Shown: piece by piece, positions 42,495 to 55,987 of the stretch
How the letters are laid out: each line of letters starts with the position of its first letter
Position numbering within the stretch: position 1 is the stretch's first letter
Assembly (NCBI GenBank): GCA_947044405.1
Contig: CAMRHE010000021.1
Coordinates: 5,068,501-5,132,500 of the forward strand
DNA length: 64,000 bases
Source: Leptodactylus fallax
Taxonomy: Eukaryota; Chordata; Amphibia; Anura; Leptodactylidae
Reading direction: 5' to 3'
The notes under the pieces: generated by a model
Told to the model about the DNA's origin: nothing
What the model saw: only the letters and a program-made list of their open reading frames with translations
Databases searched by the model: none
Program-made: the position numbers and the translations under genes

Positions 42495-45400
42495 CCATAC
42501 TTTACCCTTTCCCGACATCTGCCATAATAGTATGGAGGATATCGAGTATTTAAATATGGCATATGCCATAGCCACCGTGTTTCTGCTGCATTATACAGCA
42601 GAGACCCGGCGATAATGCCCACAATCAGTGCCCTCACTGATCGTGGGTATTAAGGTCCCTGGCTCCCTGGCCAAAGCTGACCGAGGCGCCATTTTCCTGG
42701 CAGCGTATGGGACGTAATTTTGGGCAGGATCGCCTGCACTCAGAACAAGATCTGGGGCCAGTGATCCGTTGTCATGACAGCGGGGAGCTTAGTGAAGGGT
42801 CCCATTTGTATGACAGACTGCTCTATGCAACCTGTCATACAAATATTTTTACAATGCATTTGCATTGTAATGCATTGCATTAGTGATCAGACCCCATGGG
42901 CTTCAAGACCCCTAGAGGGTCTAATAAATGCAATACTAAAAAAAAATAAATAAAAAGTAAATAAAAAATAAAATAAAAAAAAGGTTCCCTTTGCATCCTC
43001 ATACCTGCCATAAAAACGAATCCCATAAGAAAGTCACTCAAATGCACTTTTTCTCCAATTCCATTCCATTCTGAATTTTTTTTCAGCTTCTCAGTACATT
43101 GTACAGAATAATAAATGGTACCGTCATAAAGAACAATTTGACCCGCAAACATTAAGCCCTCATATGGCTCTGTGAATAGAAAAATAGAACAGTTATGGGG
43201 TTTGGAAGGCGGTTTGGAGTAAGAAATGCAAACCGAAAAATGACACCGGAAGGAAGGGGTTAAAGGGTTTGTCCAAGCTAAAAAAAAAAAATAAAAAAAA
43301 TTAATTAGGGCGGGAAAAAAAAAACAAAACATACTCACCTTTTTCCGATGCTACTGTGTCCCCACCGCACATGACCTTTGAGGTTAATGAGCGGCCTTAG
43401 CGAAAGACATGACGTCCCCAGATCCTTTCCTTAGGCTGCTGAGGTCACTGATTGGGATTGGGAAGGGACAGGGAAGGGATGTCACAGTAGGTGAGGACTT
43501 CCGGGAAAAGAAGACAGGACCGGACAGCATTGGGAGGCATCGGGGACAGGTGAATATGTCTTTCTTTTCACCCCCCCCAGCCTAATCTGTGAGGGTTAGT
43601 CGCCCTGAATGATGCAGCTGTGCCAGCACGATGACAGTGAGAGCACAACTGTAACTGACAGCTGGGCTCCTATTGCAACAGCAAACACTGCAGTGCATCT
43701 TCCAAGCCATCTGTCTCCCTGAAATGTGATTGCAGAGGCCGATAGGTTGTTATCGCAACTAGGGGCCTAAAAAAGGACTCCATGTCTGCCATCTTGGTTC
43801 ACCTCTTAGGCCTTTCTAGAGATAGGACCTAATAGATTGCTTAGCAATCTGAGTTACTGTGATCTTGTACACCGCGGTGTACACTATTTGTGATTTTTAC
43901 ATTACCATTACCATTTTTAAAATACCTGTTTGGTGTCCAAAACATACATATCTGGTATTGCAGTCCATAAGAACCCAGTCTATAAATTGTCATATTATTT
44001 AACCCATAATGCAGACTTCATAAAAGATTTTTGAAAAAACAATACCAAAATTGTGTTTGTTACTCACCTTGCCGCCCAATAAATGTGATAGAAGCAATCA
44101 AAAAGTTATATGCACCCCGATATAGTATCAATTGTTTCTATAAATAGTCCTGGGTTCTTAACTCCTTCCTGCCGGAGGAATTTTTTTGATTTTTCTTTTT
44201 AACTTGTCCCCTTCCAAACCCCATAACTTTTTTATTTTTCTGCTCTCATCGCTATATGAGGTCTTAATGTTTGCGGGACAAATTTTTCTTCATGATGCTT
44301 CCATTTATTGTTCTTTACAATGTACTGGGAAGCTGCAAAAAAATTCAGAATGGGGTGAATTTGAAGAAAAAGTGCATTTGTGCGACTTTCTTACAGGCTT
44401 CATTTTTACACTTTTGCATTTTTGTTCACTCTGCAGCCAAAATGACATGTCATCTTTATTCTTTGGTTTGGTACGATTCCGGAGATACCAAATTTATATG
44501 GTTTTATTTACATTTTAACCCCTTAACAGTCGCCATATTCTGACACCCATAACTTTTTTATATTTCTGGGTATGGGGATGCATAGGGTGTCTTTTTTTTG
44601 CGGGTCCAGATGTACTTTTTAGTTATACCATTTTGGGAAATTGCTATTGCTTTAATCACTTTTTATTCAGATTTTTATCAGAGGCGAAACAGTGAAAAAC
44701 AGCGTCTTGGCACTTTTAATTTTTTTTTCCTGCTATGGCGTTTACCATACGGGAAAAATATTTTTAGAGATTTGTAGACCGGGCGTTTTCAGACACAGAG
44801 ATACCTAATGTGTATGTGTTTCACAGTATTTCAGTACTTTTATATGTGTTCTAGGGAAAGGGGGTGATTTGAACTTTTAACATTTTAAATTTTTTTTAAT
44901 ATATATATTTTTTTTTTTTTACTTTTTTTTCAACATTTATTAGACCCTCTAGGGGTCTTGAACCCCAGGGGGCCTGATCACTAATGCAATGCCTTACAAT
45001 GCTAATGCACTGTAAAAATATTTGTATGACAGGTTGCATAGAGCAGTCTGTCATACAAAAAAACTGCTCTTCTATCGCTGCATAGAGAGGCCTGTAATAG
45101 AAACTAATGAAAGAAAGGTCTGTGAGCCTTCACAAGGCTCCCGGCTGTCATAGTAACAGGATGCCAGCCCAGGAGCTTGTTCCGGGTGCCAGTAATCCCC
45201 GGCAAAATGGCGGCGCTTGTGCGGGTAAAATGGTGCCTCGGTCAGCTTTGATCGAGGTGCCAGAGGGGTTAATGCAAGCACTGATCGTGGGCATTAGCGC
45301 CGGGTCTCTGCTGTATAAAACAGCAGATACCTGGTGGCTATGGCGGCCACTTGACTCCCAAGCAGCCGCCATATTTAAACACCCGACATCCAGTTTCAAA
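42495..45400. repeat. 2.9-kb imperfect palindromic repeat
   Basis: The outer arms, about 42495-42935 and 44935-45400, are inverted: GACCCCTAGAGGGTCTAATA versus TATTAGACCCTCTAGGGGTC-like text, and GTCTCTGCTG...CAGCAGAGACCCGG versus CCGGGTCTCTGCTG...CAGCAG. The inner arms, about 43008-43262 and 44163-44410, are also inverted (CCATAACTTTTTTATTTTTC versus its complement). The centre holds other inserts, including a MITE-like piece at 43263-43590. Small ORFs on either strand (up to 152 aa) sit in this repeat and are not genes. Superfamily unresolved. Confidence 0.7.
43263..43590. repeat. MITE-like insert with splice-donor motifs
   Basis: It begins AAAGGGTTTGTCCAAGC, contains CATACTCACC (minus-strand donor) and GGGGACAGGTGAATATG, and parallels 14.85-15.20 kb (ATGACCTTTGAGGTTAATGA compared with CACGTGACCCCTGAGGCCAA). 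Confidence 0.5.
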
Positions 45401-45442
45401 GATTTTATTTAACCATTTTAGTGGTGACAGTCTTTTGTCTTG

Positions 45443-45675
45443 TAGCCAATGGATACTATCATGAATGCAGGTAATTTCTGTGTTTTGGCACTTTTTCAGA
45501 AACCCAGCCATGATTTCCTTATTGGGCCTGGGTTATCTTTTCATGCATGTACTCTTCTTGCCTGTTTCTCTGTTCCTAAATGAGAAGGTAGTTCAGCCAC
45601 AATAAGGAAATCACGGCTGAGTTTCTGTCAAGTGTCAGGCCATATGAAGTTCTTGCATTCATCTATTGGAAACCT
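45443..45675. repeat. Inverted repeat, possible small MITE
   Basis: GCCATGATTTCCTTATTG (about 45508-45525) is answered by CAATAAGGAAATCACGGCTG (about 45599-45618). CCAATGGATACTATCATGAA is loosely answered by TTGCATTCATCTATTGG. Confidence 0.45.
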
Positions 45676-46065
45676 ATCAAGAGAAAAAAGTCTTTAACTT
45701 TTTGATTGTGGAAAAAAAACCTTCAAGCAATACATCTCCTCAGGTTTCCTCTGCGGACTTTACGCTTTCATTATTCCTATAGGGAAACCACCCATCAGTG
45801 AATAAAACAAAAGATGTGCTTCTTTTGTTTTTTGCGGACCATAGGCATCTGTATAAACACATTGAAATGAATATGTATGGTGTCCACAAATAATGTATAC
45901 GCCATACGTACATGAAATGCGGAATTGTGAAAAATACTTCTGCTGCAGACTCGCCCTGCCCCTTTACAATAATGTTTCTACACAAATAGATGCATCTCAG
46001 CTATTTGGTGAGTAAAGAGTCATGTTCTATTTACATTAGAGTCCCTCAAAATTCTGCGTGCAAAA

Positions 46066-46176
46066 TGGTAAGTCAAAAAGGCATCAGATACCCAGAAGCT
46101 CTCTTATAAAGATGTTTAGGTGAAAGGGTAGATTACTGTAGGTGAGTTTTATTGCACAAACTACAGGTGGTCTACT
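46066..46176 (+). repeat. Diverged direct repeat, copy 1
   Basis: The pattern TCTTATAA..ATGTT...GTAGATTA...AGGTGAG.TTTTATTGCACAAACTACAGGTGG recurs, diverged, at 46907-47010 on the other side of the two MITEs. Confidence 0.35.
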
Positions 46177-46179
46177 TTA

Positions 46180-46442
46180 GGCTAAGAAAACACAGCGAAA
46201 ATGTGCTGCATTTTTTTTCTGCTTTATCTCTTACCCTATTCAATATAGATTGAAAATGCTCGCGATTCTCCAGCTGAATTTCGCTTGATGCATTTTTCCA
46301 AAAACACATGCATTTCTGAAAAAGCAGCTTTTCCGTGGCTCTTTTTCCTCAATGTGTGAATGATATTAAATAGAATCTCATTCACTTTGCTGGTACTGTA
46401 ACATTCAGCGTTTATTATTGGGGGGTTTTCCGCAGTAACCTT
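46180..46442. mobile_element. MITE, degraded GGCTAAG family copy
   Basis: Starts TTTAGGCTAAGAAAACACAG and ends CCGCAGTAACCTTAAGGCC. The interior has TCAATGTGTGAATGATATTA, the counterpart of the 27.5 and 42.4 kb copies. Confidence 0.5.
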
Positions 46443-46800
46443 AAGGCCAGGGCCCCACATAGTGTAAACACTGCAATTTTGCTACAGCAAAACCCACATT
46501 GTTTTAAAGTACCTGCAAAGCGGATGGGGTTCTGGCTAATCAAATTGCAGAAAAATATCCGATGCGGACATGCTGTGGTTTCAAAAAACATTGCATTTTT
46601 GTAAATTGCAGCATCTCAATTATACCTACGGAAACACTGGCATTTTCCGTATAGGTATAATTGAAGCAGAAAGTCCGCAGAGGAAAACTCTGCAGACTTT
46701 CTGTGAAAAGCGCTGCGGGGAAAACTGCTATACATTTCAAATGTGTTTTTTCCCCCCCAGTGCTTTTTGGCTGCAGCCCACTGCATGGGGCTTTAGCCTA
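46443..46800. mobile_element. MITE, nearly complete GGCCAGGGCCCC copy
   Basis: Left AAGGCCAGGGCCCCACATAG, right CACTGCATGGGGCTTTAGCC. The interior has TCAATTATACCTACGGAAAC, CCGTATAGGTATAATTGAAG and the hairpin AAAGTCCGCAGAGG / CTCTGCAGACTTTC. It directly abuts the previous copy. Confidence 0.7.
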
Positions 46801-46906
46801 AAGATATTTGTTTGACAGTTCACCTTTATTAATAGTAGCAAATCAGAAATACAGTACCTGGTGCATAAAGGTATGGTGCCCACCCACTCCATAAAAGGGA
46901 ACTTCT

Positions 46907-47010
46907 GATATTAGGAATCAGCAATGTCACATCTGCAGTTCTCTTCTTATAAGAATGTTGCTAGTACAAGGATAGATTAGGTGAGGATTTTTGCACCAAC
47001 GACAGGTGCC
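46907..47010 (+). repeat. Diverged direct repeat, copy 2
   Basis: Partner of 46066-46176: TCTTATAAGAATGTTGCTAG, then GATAGATTAGGTGAGGATTT and TTGCACCAACGACAGGTG. Confidence 0.35.
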
Positions 47011-48639
47011 GTAACTTAAAAACATTTGTCTGGTGATTAAGTCAGTTATTGATCAACAGATTTTGAAAAATAAATTCTGACTCCAAAAAAGCAGGATTTT
47101 TTTCATTTCAGATGTTTCTTGGCAGTGTCAAATATTGCAGCTTTTCTTATTCACTTGTATGTGACTAAGATGCGATATCAGTCAATGTCCATGGACAGGA
47201 GTAGCATTGTATTTGGAAAAATCACAGACATATTTGTTAGATCTTTTTTATAAATAAAAAATAACTGTGACATGTATGGGTTTTTTTTTATAAATATATG
47301 TCATATGGTTATTCCTGTTAGTCTACTAACATAACATTCTGTTGTAAAATGAAAGTTTCATTGTTATAGTTACCCTATGTTTATTAGCATAGGAAGAAAA
47401 CATGAGACTTTTCTTTTACATTGTACTTGTTTCTCACATACAATGGCAATGCAGTGAAAAGCCTTGATGGGACCATGTGGGAAATTTATCTTACAAAATA
47501 TAAGACAGGCCTTTATGTCAATTAGATGCTAATTTGTAGCTGAGTACATTTTATCTGTTTTTTAGACATGATTGATTGTCTTTGGCAATCCAAGAACAAA
47601 TGTTGACAAATATGCATAACAGGCAAATTGCAGAAAATCAATGTAATGCCTTATAAATCGGTGTCTTATGGAATATGATACATCTTGATAAAAAGAGTTG
47701 CTAATTAATAGTTAATTGACTGCATGCATTATTAACTGCTTCATTGATTATTCGATATATGGCCTGAATCAGAAGAAATAGCAAATGCTATGTTCTAGTC
47801 ACAAATTAATCTTTAGTTCTTGACAGAAATTAGGATTTTTTTAGAATGTGTCACATTTTAGCAGCCTTGAGTGGGCATGACTAGATTTGTATTATTGGTT
47901 GAGATAGATTGTGTGTTAAATGATCATATTTGCACATTTGTCACTTTGAAAAACATAAAAAATTAAAATCAGAAATAGTCTGCTCCAAATAATTCCATTT
48001 ATTCATTTTATATTTCTTTTTGTCTATAATAATTGCATATTATCATTTGTTGTTCAGTGCAGTAATTCCATATAATAGATGCTTATAGCTAGGACAGGAA
48101 GGTTTATTCTGTCCATCTGTTCAGTCAGACCTATGCCCTTGGCCACACATTAAGTTCTTGTGTTGAGTTAATGTGCATTTTGCTGTATTTTATTTTTTGT
48201 CTCTCATGTCTGGGATTTTCGTAATTCTTTACTGTTTTTCTTTATAAAATTCAAGAGCGATTATTGACCTTGTATTCTTCCACAGACTGGTATATGTATA
48301 TATGATTTACTTTGGATGTGTAGCTGTAACATGCCCCCTTATGTAGGAAAATACAAAAAACAACAAATAAAGATATATATCCTTTATATCATTATGTTTA
48401 ATGGAGTGCATCTTTACTTGTGCCATTTGATGACTGAAATTCATGAAATGCATTTAGATATGTGTGTGCGCCTGAGGTCCTGCTCATTTGTTTCATACAG
48501 TCTAGCATCTGCTACTGAGCTCCACTTATATCAGTGAACATACAATAAGTTTCAAAAATATATTTTATATTTTTTGTCACATAATTTTTTAAAAGTCTTT
48601 TTACAAGCGTTTCAACAATCAAAAATAAAAATATTTCAC
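47011..48639. other. Gene-free AT-rich region
   Basis: No gene or repeat recognised. The part at 47480-47960 is repeat-free with TTAAT/TAAT cores and might be conserved non-coding sequence. Confidence 0.25.
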
Positions 48640-50400
48640 AATGATCTATATTCATATAGCTTCAACATGTTCCACAGCAATTTTCAATTCACAGGTTACA
48701 TGTATAAACAAAGTCAGACTTTACATGCTAAAAAAGTCACAATTCAAACTAGAGGGGTGATGACCCTGCTTGCAAGAGCTTACAATCTATGAGGAACCTG
48801 GAACACTTCAACAACTTGTAAGGAGAGGAAACGTCCTGTTGAAATAGTGTTGTAGTTCATCAGCTAGCTGGTAGGCATTAGGACCCAGTAGTCCTGTCAA
48901 AGATCTGAGTGCATCTGTGATTGGTTGTGACTTGGAGAGACAGTTATTGCCTCCACCTCATGGATTTATTGGACTTGTTCTGATTACTTGCTAAGGATAT
49001 TATCAAAATGAAACAGAAGCAGTGAGGAGTGGACCTTCCCCATAGCTGTAGGGGTAGCACAAACAGGTCTCACCTGTGCCGGACATGCAACTGACCTGGA
49101 CACTTTGCATCAACCAATTGTTAAACTAATTACACATTCCAGAGGACTAGTACAGCACAAGAAAAGTCTTAGAGAATAGAGTTGGAGATTCAGATTATGG
49201 AGGATGTAGAGGTTGGACAGAAGATGATACTTTCAGGATAGAGTGGAGAGGCTGATTTAATGGAGGGAAGTCGGATTACTAGTATGTTGCAGTAATCAAA
49301 TGAGAATACATTAGGGCAACAATAAGAGTTTTTGATGATTCCACAATAAGAGCAGGGAAGATTTTGAAGATGTATTTGAGATAGAGCATGTAAGTGATTG
49401 AATATATGAAGCAAAAGAAATATCTGAGTTGAACATAACTCTATGACTGAAATGGAAATATCATGTTCAGGTATGTTAGTAGATGCCAGAAACACTAGAA
49501 GTTGTTTCTAAAGATTCAATTTCAAATTGAGATAGGACATGATGCTAGAGATTGACTGGTGTTTTGTAGTACTGCAGGGGTGATGTAATTGGAAAATGCA
49601 TATCATTGGGTGTCATCAGTGTACAGATGGTGCTACAAATCAAATCTGTTGACACTTTGTGCAATAACGGTTGTGTAAATCGGTAAAAGGAGATGACCTA
49701 GGACTGAACCATGAGAAATCCCAACAGCAAGGTGTATAATAGAAGAAGGATAGCCGGCAAATGATAAACTGAACAAGTGGTCAGAAAGGTAGGAGGAAAA
49801 CCAGGAGAGAGCAGTAGTTTTAACGCCAGTATAGGAAAGCATACTGAGTAGTAGTCGGCGGTCTACAGTGTCAAACTCTGCAGAAATCCAGTAGAATAAG
49901 TAAAAAGTAATTACCATTAGCCATCATGAGATCAGTTGAGACTTCAGAGCAGTTTCTGTAGAATGTTGAATGTAGAGACCATATTATAACAGTCAAGAAG
50001 AGAGTTACAAGAGAGATAGTAGATTATTAAGAGAGGAATAAGTGTCCCAGGAGATGACAGAGGTTAAAAGTTTAAGGTAGGTGAGGAGGGGGGGGGGGGG
50101 GGGGGGGGGGTATTGACAGAAGGAGAGAAACTGGACTAACTTTGAGGGAATAACATCACTCATGCAGGTAGCAAGGTAGGAAGATTAATTCAATCTAGAA
50201 ACCTATTCCTCTATTATTAGGCCTGATGCTGATAGTGGACAAGAAGGAGGTGCCAGAGGGAAGGAAATCTATGCTACTTGGGAAATGTGAGATCATTTCA
50301 TGATTGATGTTGTCAATTTTAAATAATTTGAAATAAATGTCCAGGCTGATAATTTTTGAAAGCAAAGGAAAAAATGTTATGGAGAGTTAATATATACATC
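48640..50400 (-). pseudogene. CR1/L2-like LINE fragment, reverse transcriptase and 3' UTR
   Basis: On the minus strand, from high to low coordinates, the broken frames give HSTETAL (about 49950), AEFDTVDRRLLL and WFSSYLSD (49880-49760), GISHGSVLG where PQGSVLG is usual, then YTDD at 49623-49612 in place of YADD, followed by a thumb-like FDYCNILVIRLPS. This is the palm order of CR1/L2-clade non-LTR reverse transcriptases. A stop precedes the YTDD by three codons and several other stops and frameshifts occur. The 3' UTR reads GATTGTAAGCTCTTGCAAGC on the minus strand (about 48790) and ends near ATATGAATATAGA (48650). It is 5'-truncated and dead. Confidence 0.8.
50087..50110 (+). repeat. Poly-G run inside the LINE remnant
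   Basis: About 24 consecutive G on the plus strand. The length may be unreliable for sequencing reasons. Confidence 0.8.
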
Positions 50401-50648
50401 CTAATATGGTTCACATGGACATCACAGATAAGAGTCCCAAGCAAGGGATTCCTCTCTATGATGTCCAGAGTGAGAGCCATCTACAAGCGATGGCTTTTGC
50501 TCTAGTGGACCAAGCCTATGGTTACATGGTTGCCCGTTCATTTGATTGACTGGCATGTGAAGGTGGTCATGTATTTTAGATATGTATTACCCACAGCAGT
50601 TTTTTTTTTGCATGTTGAAAAGCCATTGGGGAGAAGCCCATTTACATA

Positions 50649-52244
<1,596 letters not shown>

Positions 52245-52246
52245 TA

Positions 52247-54156
52247 AGATGGTCGGCTGGTTTTGCCACAATAATTTTGTAAATGTTCATCTAATGTGTA
52301 TTGATGTTATATTTCCCCTGCACTGGGTACTGCAGAGGAATTATATAACTGTCTGCACTTTCGGCAGTGGTAACAGCTGAGCATTCATCAGCTGGCCTGT
52401 CTTCAATCTTAAAATGTATAAAAGGGCAATGTACAGGTCTGAGTTTATGATATCAAACCATTCAGTTAGAACTGATTAATGTCTATATATTTATTTCATA
52501 AAGATAGTATGCAGTGAGAAAGATTTATCAGCATAAAATGTCAGAAACTATTTCCTAATAATAGGAGAAACTATAAAATATATATAATAATAGTAAAGTA
52601 TAAAAATCTAAATTCTACATAACACCTTACCATATACTTAGTGCATGCTTTAGTAGCATAAATTGTAGGGTCTAAATATAGAGCTGTATTTAGATGGCAG
52701 ATATATTTCATTCCTGATCCCTAATATTCACAGAATTACTATCTTTGTGCACAGACTTCATTGACTAGTGCATACATTTCACGAGAGCACCTATATGATA
52801 ACATCCTGAAGGCATCCTCATCCATTCTTGCAGTGATGTAATTTGTGTTTCCTAACAAAAGTTTAGTAATTTTTGACATAATATCCAGTTATGTCTTCTG
52901 TTCAAGGACATTTGTACTAGTTTACCAAGAATGTCACCATGTTAAGTGGTTTCTTATATCTTGAACATAGATTACAAGCATCAAGACATCATCTTGGTGC
53001 TTTACATTCAGGATACCCATTAATAATATATCATTTATTGGATATATGATACAAAACAACTTTTTAACATTTTCTGTAAAATCGAATATTCTTGTACCTT
53101 TGCACCCTGATCATTATGTTCTGAAAAAGTACATATATATGAGATGGATACTATCACACAAAGGCCTCCGCCATTGACCTCGTTGATCTCCATAGTCCAT
53201 TTCATGTAAAAGATACAGTCTCCAATCTATCTGAGTCTTAATGCTGTCATCCGATAAGGTGCATCTTAAAGGACATGTCCTCCTTTCCGGAAGATGAGAA
53301 CATTAGTAATAAAAACAACAAGAACCCTCAAAATCTGATCTGCTTGTCACATAAAAAGACAAAAAACACAGATAAAAATCAACTTGACGGGTTTGTATGT
53401 TTCATTATCTTCCCTTGAGTTTGAATCAAGCATGTCATAGTGAATGTCCTTGTATTATTATATGTTTACTATAGAGGTACAGAGAGGTACAGTACTCATC
53501 AAAAATTAACTCAGACCAGTATCATGTAATGTACAGTAGACTGAATGGACCCCTACGTTTCTTGATGGATGAATTTTGTTGGGAAGGGGGGCTGACCAAA
53601 CTGTTATGACTCACTAATCTGCAAATTTACAAGCCCATAGTAAATCGGGATTGATGGAATAGATCATAATACTGCCGACTGGTTTAGATATAGGGACACC
53701 CTCCAATTTCAACTATCTATGCCACAAGTTCTGCCGACATTCCCAGTGACTTCAGAAGCTATATGGTTGGTGCAATGAATAGCCACTAACCATCAAATGA
53801 CCCAGAGAAATTTTGTAGAGATTTACGTGGTAATGCAATTCCAAAAAGGGCTTTCGAAAGTGAAGCGACATTTATGTGAATATATATGTAAAGAGCCTAT
53901 ATTGATTGATGTCATTAACATGGATTCATCGTAATGTCTACATATTCTAAAAATAATTAGATTTGGGATAAGAACCGCCACTTTAAGTTATTTCTACAGT
54001 TCTCAGTGAACTGAAGACTATTTAGTACTGTTTATCGTTCTTTTTGCAGTCAGACTTTTAAGAGTAATTTAAGCAAGAGTCTGTATTTATTTACAGTTCT
54101 CATGGTTGCTATTGGAAAGTCACCAAACTTGTGCTTCTTACTGTATTGTGCTTCCT
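52247..54156. other. Gene-free region
   Basis: About 1.9 kb of AT-rich sequence with no gene or repeat that I can support. Confidence 0.3.
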
Positions 54157-54751
54157 TTAAAGGGATTCTATAATTGGGAAACCCTATTTTCACTAACACC
54201 ACGTCGGAATAGCCTTTAGAAAGACTATTCTTCTCCTACATTTATTTTTCTGCTCCGCACTGCCATTTTGGAGAATTTTCTAATTTCTTCTTTATGCCTA
54301 TTAGTCTTCAGAAAGCACAGGGGGCGTCCCCTGTGCTCACATCACACGCTCTTCGGAAGATCCAGCACCGCCTCTCCGTAGCGTCAGCACCCGCTCATCG
54401 TGTCTGTTCGGGATCCAAATCACACCAAGTCGACTCTGCGCATGTCCAGTCGGCCATTTTGACGTCAAGGTGGCAGAGCTGACTGAGCATGTGCGGGATT
54501 TGGATCCCGAACAGACATGATGAGCGGGTGCTGAGGCTGCGGAGAGGCTGCGCTGGATCTTCCGAAGAGCGTGTGACGTGAGCCCCCTGTGCTTTCTGAA
54601 GACTAATTTGCAAAAAGAAGAAAGAAGAAAATTCTCCAAAACGGCGGCGCGGACCAGAAAAATAAATAATAGGAGAAGAATAGTCTTTCTAAAGGCTATT
54701 CCGATGTGCTGTTAGTGAAAATAGGGTTTCCCAATGATAGAATCCCTTTAA
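54157..54751. mobile_element. 595-bp TTAA foldback MITE
   Basis: TTAA at both borders (54157-54160 and 54748-54751). The ends TTAAAGGGATTCTATAATTG and CAATGATAGAATCCCTTTAA are inverted and the pairing continues almost to the centre (GAAAGCACAGGGGGC / GCCCCCTGTGCTTTC; GCGTCAGCACCCGCTCAT / ATGAGCGGGTGCTGA). The ORFs on both strands are mirror images of each other and not genes. Confidence 0.9.
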
Positions 54752-54939
54752 GCTAGGCACTTTCTAGAATGCAAATGAATGGGATAAATGTTGTGCATAC
54801 TATTCATGAAGCCAACAAAGATTGTTAGTAGATTTCAGCTCAGAATTTTGAAGTATTGTGAATACAATTCTGGAGTAATATTATATATTTACAGCTATTG
54901 CAAAGTACTTAAATCCTGAGTTTTACTACTAACATGCCT

Positions 54940-55185
54940 GTAAGGGATTTTTCCAGAACATTAATAATGATGACCTATCCTTAGGATAGGTCATCAGTAT
55001 TCGATCGGTGTAGGACTGATCTCCAGCCCACACAAAGTTTAGCTGTTTAAATGGGCTGGTGGACTCTGGAACAGGCATCAGTACTGCAGAGCTCCATACA
55101 TTTGGTTGTGGCTGTAAATAGTACTGCAGCGCTGAATGGTATCTGTACTGGAGTGCCATTTGCACCCACTTGGTCCCCCAAAAGT
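54940..55185. repeat. MITE fragment with CCTTAGGATAGGTCATCA
   Basis: Contains GATGACCTATCCTTAGGATAGG followed by TCAGTATTCGATCGGTG, the same family as pieces near 5.89 and 16.2 kb. The right end is lost. Confidence 0.5.
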
Positions 55186-55850
55186 CTGTTCATATATTCT
55201 AAAAACATTCTATTTCAGCCTCTATAGGAGGCACATATAACAGAGAGAAGCACACTCATCAGAAAACTCAATAAATCAGATTACTTATTGCATTCAATAC
55301 TGTTGTGTGAATGGCTCCATGCCACTTTGGTTTTGCGCCGCAGCGTTTAGTGGGGATCTTTCCCATTTTCTTTTCACTATTTAAACATATTCAGCCATTT
55401 GCCTTTCAACTATAAATCCTTTTAGGGATAACTATAATCCTGCCCCCTAAAGACCAAAATGGAGAACTGATATAAAACTGATAATCTAACAGTAGTGAAA
55501 GATTTTTTTGAAGAATATGTGCAACCATTTATATAGTGTGCTAAAGAATCTGAAAATTATTAAAAAGAGGGGGAGAGTCAAAAAGCATATGACTGCAGGA
55601 TCTGACTACACACAGTGTTGGTTAGTAGCATGTTACCATGGTAAAATTAGGATTTTCTTTCATTTGAGATAGATTAGGGCATTAAAATTGTTGCAAAAGT
55701 TTTCATTTAAATGTAGTAGCTTGCATAATATTTTGGCATGAAATAATATACCATAAAGTGTAGTTCACTGCAATAGCTATTGGTGGCTACTTACACATAC
55801 ATTTAAACATTGCTAGTAGTATAATGTTGTACCATGTTAGCCATAGAAAG
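55186..55850. other. Unique sequence
   Basis: No gene or repeat recognised. Confidence 0.3.
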
Positions 55851-55852
55851 TA

Positions 55853-55987
55853 GTGGAAGAGTAAAGAAATCAGGCGATACCTTTTACACTATGTCTGAAG
55901 AAGAGAGCTAGCACTCTCGAAAGCTTACTATCAAATATACTCAGTTAGCCTCTAAAAGGTATCGCCTGATTTCTTCACTCTTCCACA
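55853..55987. repeat. Hairpin repeat with AAAGCTTACTATCAAATAT
   Basis: TGGAAGAGTAAAGAAATCAG + GCGATACCTTTT at the left is inverted at the right as AAAAGGTATCGCCTGATTTC + TTCACTCTTCCA. The centre (CTGAAGAAGAGAGCTAGCAC, TCGAAAGCTT) resembles a widespread vertebrate repeat core. Confidence 0.6.

Noticed and set aside
42880..43338. A 152-residue minus-strand ORF with hydrophobic stretches that look like membrane segments
   Set aside because: It sits in a repeated palindromic element with poly-A/T runs; the hydrophobicity comes from T-rich codons, and related frames occur in the opposite arm at 44186-44518.
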